Part shown: one piece after another, positions 17,004 to 28,189 of the stretch | Layout: the number at the start of each line of letters is the position of its first letter | Position numbering within the stretch: position 1 is the first letter of the stretch | Source: Janthinobacterium sp. 64 | GTDB lineage: Bacteria; Pseudomonadota; Gammaproteobacteria; Burkholderiales; Burkholderiaceae_D | Direction of reading: 5' to 3' | NCBI RefSeq assembly: GCF_002813325.1 | Contig: NZ_PHUG01000001.1 | Coordinates: forward strand, 744,001-808,000 | DNA: 64,000 bases | Translations under genes and position numbers: made by a program | The notes under the pieces: model-generated | What the model saw: only the letters and a program-made list of their open reading frames with translations | Database searches by the model: none | What the model was told of the DNA's origin: nothing

Positions 17004-18197
17004 ATGGATACCACCGCCCGCCGCTACCTCGCCATCTTCCTTGCCTGCGTACTGGCCGCGCTGGCCCTCGTTTCGGCCGTGAATTACCACGTCGATCCGT
17101 ACTTGCTGCACCAGTGGGACAGCCCGCTGCTGCAGCGATTGCGCCCGACGACCGAAAAACTCAGCGTGTGGAGCAAGACGTATGCCGTGGCGCGCTACCG
17201 GCCCGCCGTCGTGTATATCGGCAACTCGCGCACGGAAATGGGCTTGCCGGCGAACAGTGCGCGCACTCTATTTGAAGGCAAGAGCGTCTTCAACAGCGCC
17301 GTCTCGGGCGCCTCCATCGGCGAAGCCGTGCGCCTGGCCGAGCACGCGGCCAGGGTCAGCCATGTCGACACCATGGTGTGGGGCATCGACGCCCCCTCGT
17401 TCTCGCTGGAACTGGGCTCGGCCGGCGTGGAACCGGGCTTGACGGCCGGCGGCCCCGCGTTCTTCGCGCGGCGCGCCTTGCTCAATATCAAGCGCGGCCT
17501 GACTGTCGACATGACGCGCGACACCTGGCGCATCCTCAACGGCAGCTATGACGGCGTCTGCCTGTCCAGCCTGGCCTTGCACGGCCAGCGCGACGAGTCC
17601 TGCCTCACCAGCCGCAACCGTACCTGGACCGGCACGGCGCGCGCCTTCACGCCGCGTCTGCAGGAATTTGGTGACGGCCTGGGGCCGACCGAACCTGCGC
17701 TGCGCGCCTTCGACGCGAGTGTCGGCAAACTGTGCCGGGGCGGCACGCGCTTGCGCCTGTACATCAATCCCACGCATGCGCTCACGCTCGACGCCCTATA
17801 CTGGCGCGGCAAGTGGGACGCCATGGAAGCATGGCAGCGCGACCTGGTGCAGATGGCCGGGCGCTACCGGCGCCAGGGCTGCGACGTGCGCCTGGTGGAT
17901 TTTTCAGGCTTCAACAGCATCACCAGCGAAGCTATCCCGCAAGTGACGGGCGCGCCCGACATGCGTTATTACTGGGAAGCATCGCACTACCGCGACAATG
18001 TGGGCCGCTTCATCCTGGCGCGCCTGTTCGGCGGCCCGGTGGCGGTGCCGGCGGACTTCGGCGTCGAGCTGACGGAAACGGGCATTGCGGCTCACCAGGC
18101 GGCCACGCGCGCCGCGCGCGAGCGCTACCACGTGCAGCACGCCGATGAAACGGCGTATCTGCGCCACGTGCTGACCTTGCCCCGCGAACCCAAATAG
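17004..18197 (+). CDS. SGNH-like periplasmic protein, MBOAT partner (copy 2)
   Basis: A protein of about 397 residues from MDTTARRYLAIFLACVLAAL; an upstream in-frame ATG at 16995 is possible, but the chosen start aligns exactly with copy 1. It shares with copy 1 the YIGNSRTEMGLP motif, VWGIDAPSFSLELG and MRYYWEASHYRDNVGRF, showing a tandem duplication. Divergence is concentrated in the middle (about residues 170-230), where substrate recognition may differ. It is the last gene of the plus-strand polysaccharide operon. Confidence 0.65.
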   Translation: MDTTARRYLAIFLACVLAALALVSAVNYHVDPYLLHQWDSPLLQRLRPTTEKLSVWSKTYAVARYRPAVVYIGNSRTEMGLPANSARTLFEGKSVFNSAVSGASIGEAVRLAEHAARVSHVDTMVWGIDAPSFSLELGSAGVEPGLTAGGPAFFARRALLNIKRGLTVDMTRDTWRILNGSYDGVCLSSLALHGQRDESCLTSRNRTWTGTARAFTPRLQEFGDGLGPTEPALRAFDASVGKLCRGGTRLRLYINPTHALTLDALYWRGKWDAMEAWQRDLVQMAGRYRRQGCDVRLVDFSGFNSITSEAIPQVTGAPDMRYYWEASHYRDNVGRFILARLFGGPVAVPADFGVELTETGIAAHQAATRAARERYHVQHADETAYLRHVLTLPREPK

Positions 18198-18203
18198 GGG
18201 GCG

Positions 18204-18241
18204 GCAAGCGCCAGGCGTACGCCGTGGGGCAGGGCGCTTGC
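18204..18241 (+). terminator. Possible terminator hairpin
   Basis: GCAAGCGCC and GGCGCTTGC form a perfect 9-bp stem with a 20-base loop just after the last polysaccharide gene. A short T-run follows some ten bases later, so an intrinsic terminator is plausible but not strong. Confidence 0.35.
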
Positions 18242-18284
18242 GCTATGATGCTGTTTTGCCATTCAGCAAGTTCCAGAACTCACC

Positions 18285-19289
18285 ATGAAAATCGCCTTCT
18301 TTGCCAGCCAGCCCTACGACCGCCGTTTCTTCGATGAAGCCTTGCCATCCCAACCCGAGCCGGACAGCATCGAACTGGTTTACCACAGCGCCTTGCTGAG
18401 CCAGGAAACCGCGATCCTGGCGCAAGGCGCCGAGGCTGTCTGCGTGTTCGTCAACGACGTGCTCGACGCGCCCGTGCTGGAAGCCCTGCACGGCTATGGC
18501 GTGCGCGCCATCTTGCTGCGCTGCGCCGGCTACAACAACCTCGACCTGGAAGCGGCCAAGCGCCTGGGCTTTTTTGTCGCCCGCGTGCCTGCCTACTCGC
18601 CGGAAGCCGTGGCCGAATACACGCTGGCCCTGGTGCAAACGCTGAACCGCCACACGCACCGCGCATATGCCCGCGTGCGCGAAGGCAATTTTTCGCTCGA
18701 TGGCTTGCTGGGCTCCACCTTGCACGGCAAGACGGTGGGCATCGTCGGCACGGGCAAGATCGGCCTGGCCACGGCGCGCATTTTTAAAGGTTTCGGCTGC
18801 ACGGTGCTGGGCCATGACCCGTATCCTGCGCCCGCGTTCGCGCAACTGGGCACGATGGTGGAACTGCCGCAACTGCTGGCCGAGTCCGATATCGTCTCGC
18901 TGCATTGCCCCCTGATGGACAGCACGCGCCACATGATCAGCGAAGCCACCTTGCCGCTGATGAAGACGGGCGCCATGCTGGTGAACACTTCGCGTGGCGG
19001 CCTGATCGACACGGGCGCCGTCATCGAAGCGCTCAAATCGCGCCAGCTGGGTTCCCTGGCCATCGATGTGTACGAGCAGGAAAGCAATCTGTTCTTCCAG
19101 GACCGCTCGTCCGACATCATCGACGACGACATCTTCCAGCGCCTGATGACCTTCCCGAACGTGCTCGTGACGGGCCACCAGGGCTTCTTCACCATCGAAG
19201 CACTGCGCGAGATCGCCGCCATCACCTATCACAACCTGCAATGCTTCCTGCTGGGCAAAGCGTGTGAAAACAGCGTATTAGCTGGCTGA
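18285..19289 (+). CDS. 2-hydroxyacid dehydrogenase, D-lactate dehydrogenase-like
   Basis: A 334-residue NAD-dependent D-2-hydroxyacid dehydrogenase. The nucleotide-binding motif is TVGIVGTGKIGLATA. Catalytic residues sit in VNTSRGGLID (Arg), DVYEQES (Glu) and TGHQGFFT (His). The DVYEQESNLFFQD stretch is characteristic of fermentative LdhA enzymes, which reduce pyruvate to D-lactate. It is monocistronic, with a possible terminator upstream, and its 3' end overlaps the convergent TfoX-like gene by 12 bases. Confidence 0.88.
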   Translation: MKIAFFASQPYDRRFFDEALPSQPEPDSIELVYHSALLSQETAILAQGAEAVCVFVNDVLDAPVLEALHGYGVRAILLRCAGYNNLDLEAAKRLGFFVARVPAYSPEAVAEYTLALVQTLNRHTHRAYARVREGNFSLDGLLGSTLHGKTVGIVGTGKIGLATARIFKGFGCTVLGHDPYPAPAFAQLGTMVELPQLLAESDIVSLHCPLMDSTRHMISEATLPLMKTGAMLVNTSRGGLIDTGAVIEALKSRQLGSLAIDVYEQESNLFFQDRSSDIIDDDIFQRLMTFPNVLVTGHQGFFTIEALREIAAITYHNLQCFLLGKACENSVLAG

Positions 19290-19640
19290 CGCCGGTTTTC
19301 TGGGCTTGGGCGGCGGCTTGGGTTTCGGCAGCGGCAAGGCGTCCGCCGTGCGCCGCGCCAGCTGACTGAGCCACTCACGCTCGTCCCACAGGCCGCCATC
19401 GATGAGGAAATACGGCTTGGCTTGCGGATAGGGCGGCGCCTCCTGCGGCGTGCTCATCGTACTGATCCAGGCGCGGCCCGCGTCCGTCGGCTTGATGAAC
19501 AGCTGGTCGTCGGCGACGATGGCGAACATCTTGCCGTCGCAATACAGGCCATATTCGCCAAACATTTTTTTCGCATTGATGCTGCCCGCGCCCGCCAGTT
19601 GATCGAGTAAAAAATCCACCGTGCCTTGCTGTGATGCCAT
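19278..19640 (-). CDS. TfoX N-terminal-domain protein
   Basis: A 120-residue protein from MASQQGTVDFLLDQL, preceded by GGAGG at ideal spacing; an upstream extension in the same frame is rejected on that basis. SINAKKMFGEYGLYCDGKMF is the signature of the TfoX/Sxy N-terminal domain. The C-terminal tail is proline/lysine-rich (LPKPKPPPKPRKP) rather than the TfoX C-domain. A role in competence cannot be claimed, since single-domain homologues are widespread and uncharacterised. Confidence 0.8.
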   Translation of the reverse strand: MASQQGTVDFLLDQLAGAGSINAKKMFGEYGLYCDGKMFAIVADDQLFIKPTDAGRAWISTMSTPQEAPPYPQAKPYFLIDGGLWDEREWLSQLARRTADALPLPKPKPPPKPRKPASAS

Positions 19641-19723
19641 GTTGTCCTCCGTTTGAAACAGCAGTGTAGCGCACTGGTCAGGAGTCGCCGGCAAGGCTAC
19701 ACTACATCTATTGATTTTTTTGC

Positions 19724-19972
19724 ATGACGTATTTTCTTATGACACCCGAGCCTATTATTCACCGCGGCATCAGCATCGCCACCCTGGCCGCCGGCCAGTC
19801 CATCGAAACCCATTGTGCGCCGGGCCAGACCGCCATCCGCGAGCAGGCCGATGGCTGGTGGCTGTACTTTGTCGACGAAGACGGCAAGGTCGACAGCTAT
19901 GACAGCCCGTTCGCCAGCCACGCCGAGGCGCTGTGGGCGGCCAAGGCCGCAGCCGAGTTCAGCGCGCAATGA
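19724..19972 (+). CDS. Conserved small hypothetical protein
   Basis: An 82-residue soluble protein; a second in-frame Met (19739, MTPEPIIHRG) could be the true start, and neither has a clear ribosome site. The core contains ADGWWLYFVDEDGKVDSYD. No domain was recognised. Its stop overlaps the start of the MepB-like gene (ATGA), so the two are co-translated. Confidence 0.6.
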   Translation: MTYFLMTPEPIIHRGISIATLAAGQSIETHCAPGQTAIREQADGWWLYFVDEDGKVDSYDSPFASHAEALWAAKAAAEFSAQ

Positions 19973-20427
19973 AGGCCGGTCCATGGGCCTTCCTGGGCTT
20001 GCCGCAAGCGCCCGTGCCGGAAGAAGAAAGCGCGGACTACGGCGCCTGCCGCGCCGAACTGCACGGCAAGCGGCTGGTCTTGCGCGTGGCCAAAACCACG
20101 CCGACGAAAACCGGCCAGTTCGTCACCGTCTGGAAGCGTCCCCATCCCGATGCCGAGATCGCCCCGCTCGATGAAGCGGACCCCGTCGATATCGTCATCA
20201 TCGCAGTGGACGACGGCGCGCGGCACGGCTTTTTCATTTTTCCGCGCAGCGTGCTGCTCGAACGCGGCGTGATGTCGCGCGCGGGCAGCGGCGGCAAGCG
20301 CGCGCTGCGCGTGTATCCGCCGTGGTGCCTGCCAGAATCTACCCAGGCCCTGCGCACGCAACGCTGGCAGGTGGAGTGGTTTGTGGCGGCGGGGGATCAG
20401 CAAGGGCTGGATAGATTGTTTTATTGA
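19969..20427 (+). CDS. MepB-like protein
   Basis: A 152-residue protein starting MKAGPWAFLGLPQ at an ATG that overlaps the preceding stop. Segments such as RAELHGKRLVLRVAKTTPTK, GQFVTVWKR, GFFIFPRSVLLERG and GGKRALRVYPPW fit the MepB family, whose biochemical role is not established. The L,D-transpeptidase gene begins about eight bases downstream. Confidence 0.65.
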   Translation: MKAGPWAFLGLPQAPVPEEESADYGACRAELHGKRLVLRVAKTTPTKTGQFVTVWKRPHPDAEIAPLDEADPVDIVIIAVDDGARHGFFIFPRSVLLERGVMSRAGSGGKRALRVYPPWCLPESTQALRTQRWQVEWFVAAGDQQGLDRLFY

Positions 20428-20435
20428 GGAAACAA

Positions 20436-21245
20436 ATGATTTGTATGAAAATTGATAAGTCTGTGTTGATGTTGTGTCTGGGCGTAGCGCTCTGGCCGCT
20501 GGCGGTGGTCGCGGCGCCGCCCGATCCGGGCGCCGACGCGTGGCGCGCGCAATTCGCGCGCGAAGTCGATCATCGGCTGGAGGTGCCAGCGGCCGACCAG
20601 GCGCGCTATGTGGCGCTGTTGAAACAAGCGCTGGCCGATGCCAATGTCACCGATACGTCAGCACAGACTTTGCTGCTGGTGGATCGCAGCCCGCAAGTAC
20701 AGGCCGCCTTTGTGATCTTGCATACAGAGCAAGATGCATGGTCGTTCATCGGTGCCACGGCCGTCTCGACGGGCAAGGTGGGAAGCTATAATCATTTCTT
20801 GACGCCGTTGGGAGTGTTTCCACATACCTTGGAAAATCCCGACTTTCGCTCCGAAGGCACGCTCAACGACAATCACATTCGTGGCTATGGACGGCGCGGC
20901 ATGCGCGTCTTCGATTTCGGTTGGCAACAGGCACAGCGCGGCTGGGGTACGGGCGCCATCAGCCAGATGCGCTTGCAAATGCACGCTACCGATCCGGATG
21001 TGCTGGAAGCTCGCTTGGGCAATGTTGCTTCTGAGGGCTGCATCCGCATTCCAGCCACATTGAATGTTTTTCTCGATTCACACGGTTTGCTCGATGCAGT
21101 CTATGAACAAGCCGTCAAGGACGGCCGCCATTTGTGGGTGCTCAAAGCGGATCGCGATATCATTGAATGGCCGGGGCAGTATATGGTCATCGTCGATTCG
21201 CTGACGGAAGTGCGGCCTGCATGGTCGCCCGCGCCCAAACCTTAA
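20436..21245 (+). CDS. L,D-transpeptidase (YkuD family), secreted
   Basis: A 269-residue protein from the ATG at 20436, which has GAGGA five bases upstream. A signal peptide (LMLCLGVALWPLAVVAA) is followed by a periplasmic domain. The active-site signature appears as MHATDP around His183 and SEGCIRIP with Cys202, the YkuD nucleophile. It would form 3-3 crosslinks or attach proteins to peptidoglycan. The FLTPLGVFPH stretch is typical of the family's substrate-channel region. Confidence 0.8.
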   Translation: MICMKIDKSVLMLCLGVALWPLAVVAAPPDPGADAWRAQFAREVDHRLEVPAADQARYVALLKQALADANVTDTSAQTLLLVDRSPQVQAAFVILHTEQDAWSFIGATAVSTGKVGSYNHFLTPLGVFPHTLENPDFRSEGTLNDNHIRGYGRRGMRVFDFGWQQAQRGWGTGAISQMRLQMHATDPDVLEARLGNVASEGCIRIPATLNVFLDSHGLLDAVYEQAVKDGRHLWVLKADRDIIEWPGQYMVIVDSLTEVRPAWSPAPKP

Positions 21246-21302
21246 TGCCGCAATCACGACCAGGACCTACTTAGCCACTACACGCTGCCTCTCAGGAAAA
21301 GG

Positions 21303-23867
<2,565 letters not shown>

Positions 23868-23869
23868 GC

Positions 23870-24826
23870 TCAGACCGTCTTGCCGTCGATGAGCAGAATT
23901 TCTTCGAGCAAGCTGCCGTGACGCAGGACGAACAGTACATCCATGCCGCGTTTCCTGGCCAGCGCGACACCGTCCACCTCGCCCAGGACCATGAACGCCG
24001 TGGCCCAGGCGTCGGCCAGCATACAGCTGGGGGACAGCACGCTCACGGCGGCGAGACGGTTCGCTACCGGTTGGTGCAAGGCCGGATGCATGGTGTGCGC
24101 ATGGCGCGTGCCGTCGATCTCGACCCAGCGGCGATAGTCGCCCGAGGTGGCGATGGCCACGTCGTGCAATTCCATCACCCCACCGACTTCACGCATGCCA
24201 TGGGTCGGCTTTTCTATCGCCACGCTCCAGGCCTGGCCATCGGGTCTGGTCGAGCGCGCCCGCATTTCACCGTCGATGCCGACCAGGTAGCTGGCGATGG
24301 ACCAGCCATCGAGGCAATGCGCCAGCTGGTCGACGCCAAAACCCTTGGCGATGCCCGACAGGTCGAGCGTCAGCGGCGCGCGCTTGCGCACCTGCAGAGC
24401 ATCCAGATCCACGTCCAATGCCTCGGTGGCGGGGCAGTAGGTTTTGCCATGCCGGGCCGCGACCTGCGGCGATGGCGCGCATTGCGACGGACCGAATCCC
24501 CAGTCCTCCACCAGCTGGCCAACCGCCATGTCGAAGGCGCCGCCCGATTCGCCGCTGACCTGCAGCCCCGCAGCGAGCACCTGCGCCAGCTCCCGCGGCA
24601 CAGCAAGCCAGGTGTTTTCCGGCGCCGCGTTCAGGCGGCACAGGTCCGAGGCGACATTCCAGGTCGACATCTGCCGGTCGACCCTGTCGACGGCGGCAAA
24701 CAGGCTGGCGCCGATGGCGGCCAGGTCCGCTTGTCCGCCCGCATAGAATACGGCCGTATAGCGGCTGCCCATGGTTTCGCCATTCAGGCTGTAGCGCCGC
24801 AGCGCGGGTTCAGAAGACGTCTTCAC
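23870..24826 (-). CDS. apbE: FAD:protein FMN transferase
   Basis: A 318-residue ApbE enzyme that covalently attaches FMN from FAD to Ser/Thr of target proteins. Visible motifs are NGETMGSRYTAVFY, LDLSGIAKGFGVDQ, and LADAWATAFMVLG near the metal site. The start is a GTG preceded by AAGGAAGG. No lipoprotein signal is visible, so it may act in the cytoplasm or be exported by another route. It overlaps the flavoreductase gene by 17 bases and ends the PepSY/DUF2271 operon, so the DUF2271 protein is a likely substrate. Confidence 0.9.
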   Translation of the reverse strand: MKTSSEPALRRYSLNGETMGSRYTAVFYAGGQADLAAIGASLFAAVDRVDRQMSTWNVASDLCRLNAAPENTWLAVPRELAQVLAAGLQVSGESGGAFDMAVGQLVEDWGFGPSQCAPSPQVAARHGKTYCPATEALDVDLDALQVRKRAPLTLDLSGIAKGFGVDQLAHCLDGWSIASYLVGIDGEMRARSTRPDGQAWSVAIEKPTHGMREVGGVMELHDVAIATSGDYRRWVEIDGTRHAHTMHPALHQPVANRLAAVSVLSPSCMLADAWATAFMVLGEVDGVALARKRGMDVLFVLRHGSLLEEILLIDGKTV

Positions 24827-27029
24827 GATACCTTCCTTTTTCCCTCAGCGCCGCTACATCGAGCTTGAGCGGTGCGAGTATCTGGTCCATGGCCTGTCTG
24901 ACGCTGGCGGCCATGGCGCGGCTGCCGCAGACGAGCACCTGGCCATCGTCGGCGATCAGGCGGCGCATATTGTCGGCATCCTCCATCAGCCGGGTCTGCA
25001 CGTGGACGCCATTCGTGACTCTTGAGAAGGCTGTGTGCAGCTGCGTCAGCCGGCGGTCGGCCAGATAGTTGCGCAGTTCGGGCTCATACAGGAAATCGGA
25101 GTCGGGATGGCGCCCGCCCCAGTACAGGTACATCGGATATTGGCCCGTATTGTTGCGGATGAAACCGGCCAGTGGCCCGATCCCGGTACCGGCACCGATC
25201 AGGATGACGGGCGCCTTGCCCAGGGCCGGACGAAATTGCGGATTGGGCTGGATAAAGGCTTCGATGCGGTCCCCCGGCAGCAAGTTGTGCAGGTAGCTTG
25301 AACACACGCCCCCGGGCTGCTTGCGCACGCAAATTTCCAGCACGCCGTCACCCGATCCGCTCGCCAGCGAATAAAAGCGCGGCATGGAACTGCCGGGCGC
25401 CATGACACCAGCGAGGTCGCCGGCCTCGAAGCGGGGCAGTCGGTGGGAGGTGAGCCGGCTTTTCAGCCAACCGGCGCTGGCCGGCGGCGGGGCGGCGACA
25501 AAGCGCAGCACCACGGTGGGATCGTGCTCCTCCTCGCCGTAGGCGATGCGCTCGCGTAACTGCAGCGCATGCGTGTGCGGATGTGGCGGCGCATAGTCGA
25601 GTACGAGCTCGTGGCCCAGCAGCGCGCCGACCTGGCTCCCCCAGCGCGCGAATTCCTGCGGCGACTGGCGGTCGATCAGGGCCAGTTCCAGCGACCGGCG
25701 CCATCCGCGCGCCGCCATCGCCGCATCGACCTCCTGTGCGAACTGGCAGAACGTGGGGAACTGGCGGTCGCCGAAACCGAGTACAGCGTAACTTGCCGCC
25801 TGGTTGGGGGCAACGCTGGCCAAATTGGCCAGAAAGTGCGTGGCGCAGGCGGGTGCATCGCCATCGCCATACGTCGCCGTCAGGATGAACAACTGGCGCG
25901 CGGCGTTGTGGCGCGACGAGAACTGGTTCATCGGCGCCGTGTGCACGCGTTGTCCAGCCTGTCGCAAGGCATCGTGCAGCGCGCGGGCAAAGCCCCAGGT
26001 ACTGTTGTTTTCGCTCCCCACCAGGATCACGCTGTCGGCCGAAGCCGGGGCCGAGTTGTTGGCGATGCGCGGTTTGGCGCGCTGCCGCTGCCACCATACG
26101 GCGATGCCCGTCACCGCCAGCCAGGGCGCGCCGAGCGCACTCAGGCCGAGTGCCAGGCCCAGCCACCACAGGCCTTCGCCCGTATGCAACTGGTAGATCA
26201 GTTCAAAGGCTTCCCGGACATTGCTGTGCGCACGGAAGGCCAGCAGCGCGCCGCTGGACTGGTCGACATAGGCGTCGCCTTGCCGGGTGCGCAAGGTATA
26301 GACGGCGCTGCTGTCACCGGCAAGCGGAAAGGACAGCTCGCGCAGATCGACCAGTCTGGTGGCCAGCAAGGCTGGCAAGCGGGCAGCAGGCAGCGGGGTT
26401 CCGCCGGAGGTGGTGGCGGGGATATCGGGTTCGTCCTGGCTGCCATCGGAAATGAAGCTGAAGGTCGCCGCCGACATGTAGCTGCCGGTCACTGCGGACA
26501 ACAGCAGGCCGGCGACAGCAAAGCGGGCCACCGCGGCGTGCCAGCGCTGGCTGCGGTTGCCATGCAGTGGACGTGCCAGCTGGCGCCAGCCGCCCACCCG
26601 CTTGAGCAGCAGGAAAATCCCGGAGCTTGAGACCAGCAGCATCAGCAGGGCGGTGATGCCGACCGCGGCGCTGCCTGGCGTGTCGAGGAATAATGACCTG
26701 TGCAACTCCTTGAACCAGCGCGCGTATGCCGGCGGCGCATAGGGCGCGATCGCCATGCCGCTGGACGGGTCGACCCGGTCGACGCCCGAGACGTCGCCGG
26801 CGCTGTAGTAGACGATGATGGTTCCGGAGGCCGTGCGCTGGATCTGCTCGGCTCCCGGATAGTGGCGCGCCACCCGGCCCGCGAGTTCGGCAACGCTGAC
26901 GCCCGCCGGCACGCTGGTTGCCAGCCGCTCGAGCGCGGGGTTGATCGACAACACGGCGCCCGTCAAACCGATGAGCATGACCAGCAGTGCGCTGATCAGG
27001 CCAGCGAGCGAATGTATCTGTCGTAACAT
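24810..27029 (-). CDS. PepSY-TM / flavodoxin / ferredoxin-NADP reductase-type flavoreductase
   Basis: A protein of about 739 residues from MLRQIHSLAGLISALLVML (a GTG start at 27080 would overlap the upstream gene). The N-terminal part has PepSY-associated transmembrane helices. A flavodoxin domain follows (LVGSENNSTWGFA, TATYGDGDAP, VLGFGDRQFPTF), then a CysJ-like FAD/NADPH module (RFYSLASGSGDG, GGVCSSYLHNLLPGD, LIGAGTGIGPLAGF, VLVCGSRAMAASV). It likely carries electrons from cytoplasmic NADPH across the membrane to extracytosolic flavin acceptors. It starts 10 bases after the DUF2271 stop. Confidence 0.87.
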   Translation of the reverse strand: MLRQIHSLAGLISALLVMLIGLTGAVLSINPALERLATSVPAGVSVAELAGRVARHYPGAEQIQRTASGTIIVYYSAGDVSGVDRVDPSSGMAIAPYAPPAYARWFKELHRSLFLDTPGSAAVGITALLMLLVSSSGIFLLLKRVGGWRQLARPLHGNRSQRWHAAVARFAVAGLLLSAVTGSYMSAATFSFISDGSQDEPDIPATTSGGTPLPAARLPALLATRLVDLRELSFPLAGDSSAVYTLRTRQGDAYVDQSSGALLAFRAHSNVREAFELIYQLHTGEGLWWLGLALGLSALGAPWLAVTGIAVWWQRQRAKPRIANNSAPASADSVILVGSENNSTWGFARALHDALRQAGQRVHTAPMNQFSSRHNAARQLFILTATYGDGDAPACATHFLANLASVAPNQAASYAVLGFGDRQFPTFCQFAQEVDAAMAARGWRRSLELALIDRQSPQEFARWGSQVGALLGHELVLDYAPPHPHTHALQLRERIAYGEEEHDPTVVLRFVAAPPPASAGWLKSRLTSHRLPRFEAGDLAGVMAPGSSMPRFYSLASGSGDGVLEICVRKQPGGVCSSYLHNLLPGDRIEAFIQPNPQFRPALGKAPVILIGAGTGIGPLAGFIRNNTGQYPMYLYWGGRHPDSDFLYEPELRNYLADRRLTQLHTAFSRVTNGVHVQTRLMEDADNMRRLIADDGQVLVCGSRAMAASVRQAMDQILAPLKLDVAALREKGRYREDVF

Positions 27030-27039
27030 GCGTCGGTGG

Positions 27040-27510
27040 CTACATGTCGTAAATGAAGGACTTGACGTAGCCGCGTCCACCGACGGGTTTGCCTGCGCCC
27101 TGTTTGCTCAGTGGCGTGCGCACGTCGGCCGGATTGTCGCGCCCGTCCTCTGCCGCGCTGTCAACCCGGATCTCGTAGCCTGCATCAATCAGGGTATCGG
27201 CCAGTTCGACCGTCACCTTGAGGGTTTTGCCGCTGCCGACGCTCGCTCCGCTGATCCCGTCAAATTCGCGCGCGTTCAGGCCGCTACCGCGGGCCCAGTC
27301 GCTCAGGTGCTTGTAATACTTGGTCTTCTTTCCAGCTACCCATAACGTTTTCTTGTACTTGCCGGCGGCATCCGTGACATATACCGCCAGGTACGCGCCG
27401 TTGCCGGCGTAGTTCTTCAGTTGCGCGGTGAGTGTGACCGGGCGTGCCTGGACGAGACCGGGCAGCGCCAATGCACCTGCAAGGCAGGCGCAGGCTGTGA
27501 TGTTTTTCAT
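27040..27510 (-). CDS. DUF2271 protein, predicted flavinylation target
   Basis: A 156-residue secreted protein with signal peptide (MKNITACACLAGALALPGLV). It matches DUF2271: VTLTAQLKNYAGNGAYLAVY, then KYYKHLSDW. Residues 84-90 read DGISGAS, which fits the ApbE flavinylation motif (Asp-x-x-Ser/Thr-Gly-Ala-Ser/Thr), making Ser90 the predicted FMN attachment site. The start overlaps the PepSY gene stop by 4 bases. Together with ApbE and the PepSY-TM reductase this suggests an extracytosolic redox carrier; the terminal acceptor is unknown. Confidence 0.82.
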   Translation of the reverse strand: MKNITACACLAGALALPGLVQARPVTLTAQLKNYAGNGAYLAVYVTDAAGKYKKTLWVAGKKTKYYKHLSDWARGSGLNAREFDGISGASVGSGKTLKVTVELADTLIDAGYEIRVDSAAEDGRDNPADVRTPLSKQGAGKPVGGRGYVKSFIYDM

Positions 27511-27869
27511 TTCTTTTCCCCTTGGGATGTCGGACCTGCAGGCCGCCTGACGGGAGCCTGTGGTACAGGGCCGAGGTAGTCGGAGGCGTCGCCGTTGTTG
27601 CCGAAGTCCACCGCCAGGCTGCGCATGCGCAGCGACGCCGGGGAGTATTTGGCCTTGACTTTGTTGCCGTTGCGATCAATGGCTCTGAGTTCGTAGCAGC
27701 CATCATCGATCTTGATGCGCTGGACAGTCCAGCCGCGCTGTTCGGCCTCCCGCTGCAATTGCTCGCGAGGTTTCCAGTCGGCAATCGGATCCGTGCAGTG
27801 GACATCCGCATGGACCGCATTGCTGAAAACCAGGGCAGACAGCGCCATGCATGTACGCGCTAAGAACAT
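27507..27869 (-). CDS. Small secreted PepSY-domain protein
   Basis: A 120-residue protein with signal peptide (LSALVFSNAVHA) and a single PepSY-like domain: REQLQREAEQRGWTVQRIKI then DDGCYELRAIDRNGNKVKAK. It is the first gene of the four-gene minus operon (PepSY, DUF2271, flavoreductase, apbE). It probably assists or binds the flavoprotein system at the periplasmic face; exact role unknown. Confidence 0.75.
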   Translation of the reverse strand: MFLARTCMALSALVFSNAVHADVHCTDPIADWKPREQLQREAEQRGWTVQRIKIDDGCYELRAIDRNGNKVKAKYSPASLRMRSLAVDFGNNGDASDYLGPVPQAPVRRPAGPTSQGEKK

Positions 27870-28085
27870 CGCTTGCTCTCCTTGATAACCACCTGAGCAT
27901 GGCAGTTCATGCTGACATCATACTTACCCGAACGGCATCGCGCGATGACAAATCCGGGTATTTGCGGGTCAACCATCGTGAGATCAATTATTTGCAGAAA
28001 CATGCGGCAGAATGCGCCGCTTCGCTTGTTTCCTGGCCATATCGGGCCTATCGTCTGGTAACAGGAACGACAGGAGAGCTTGCAA

Positions 28086-28178
28086 ATGACAATCATTCAG
28101 GTATTTGAGCCCGCCATGCCCGACGCCCGTGCCACAGCCCCAGCTGGCGGCTCCTGCTGCGGCGGAAAAACATGCTAA
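28086..28178 (+). CDS. 30-residue ArsD-like micro-ORF upstream of arsA
   Basis: An ATG at 28086 with AGGAG about ten bases upstream opens a 30-codon frame. It begins MTIIQVFEPAM, matching the ArsD N-terminus (which I recall as xxxxVFDPAM), and ends GGSCCGGKTC. The roughly 85 central residues of ArsD are absent. Cys24, Cys25 and Cys30 have CC-x4-C spacing, the same as the Cys12/13/18 metalloid site of classical ArsD. Its TAA forms part of the TAAGGAG ribosome site of arsA, so translation appears coupled. It may be a remnant of arsD or a functional micro-chaperone; not decidable from sequence alone. Confidence 0.5.
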   Translation: MTIIQVFEPAMPDARATAPAGGSCCGGKTC

Positions 28179-28189
28179 GGAGTTCTTTC

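Noticed and set aside
27851..28108. 85-codon plus-strand frame between the PepSY and arsA operons
   Set aside because: No ribosome site, overlaps the antisense PepSY start and the ArsD-like micro-ORF, and has no protein-like features.
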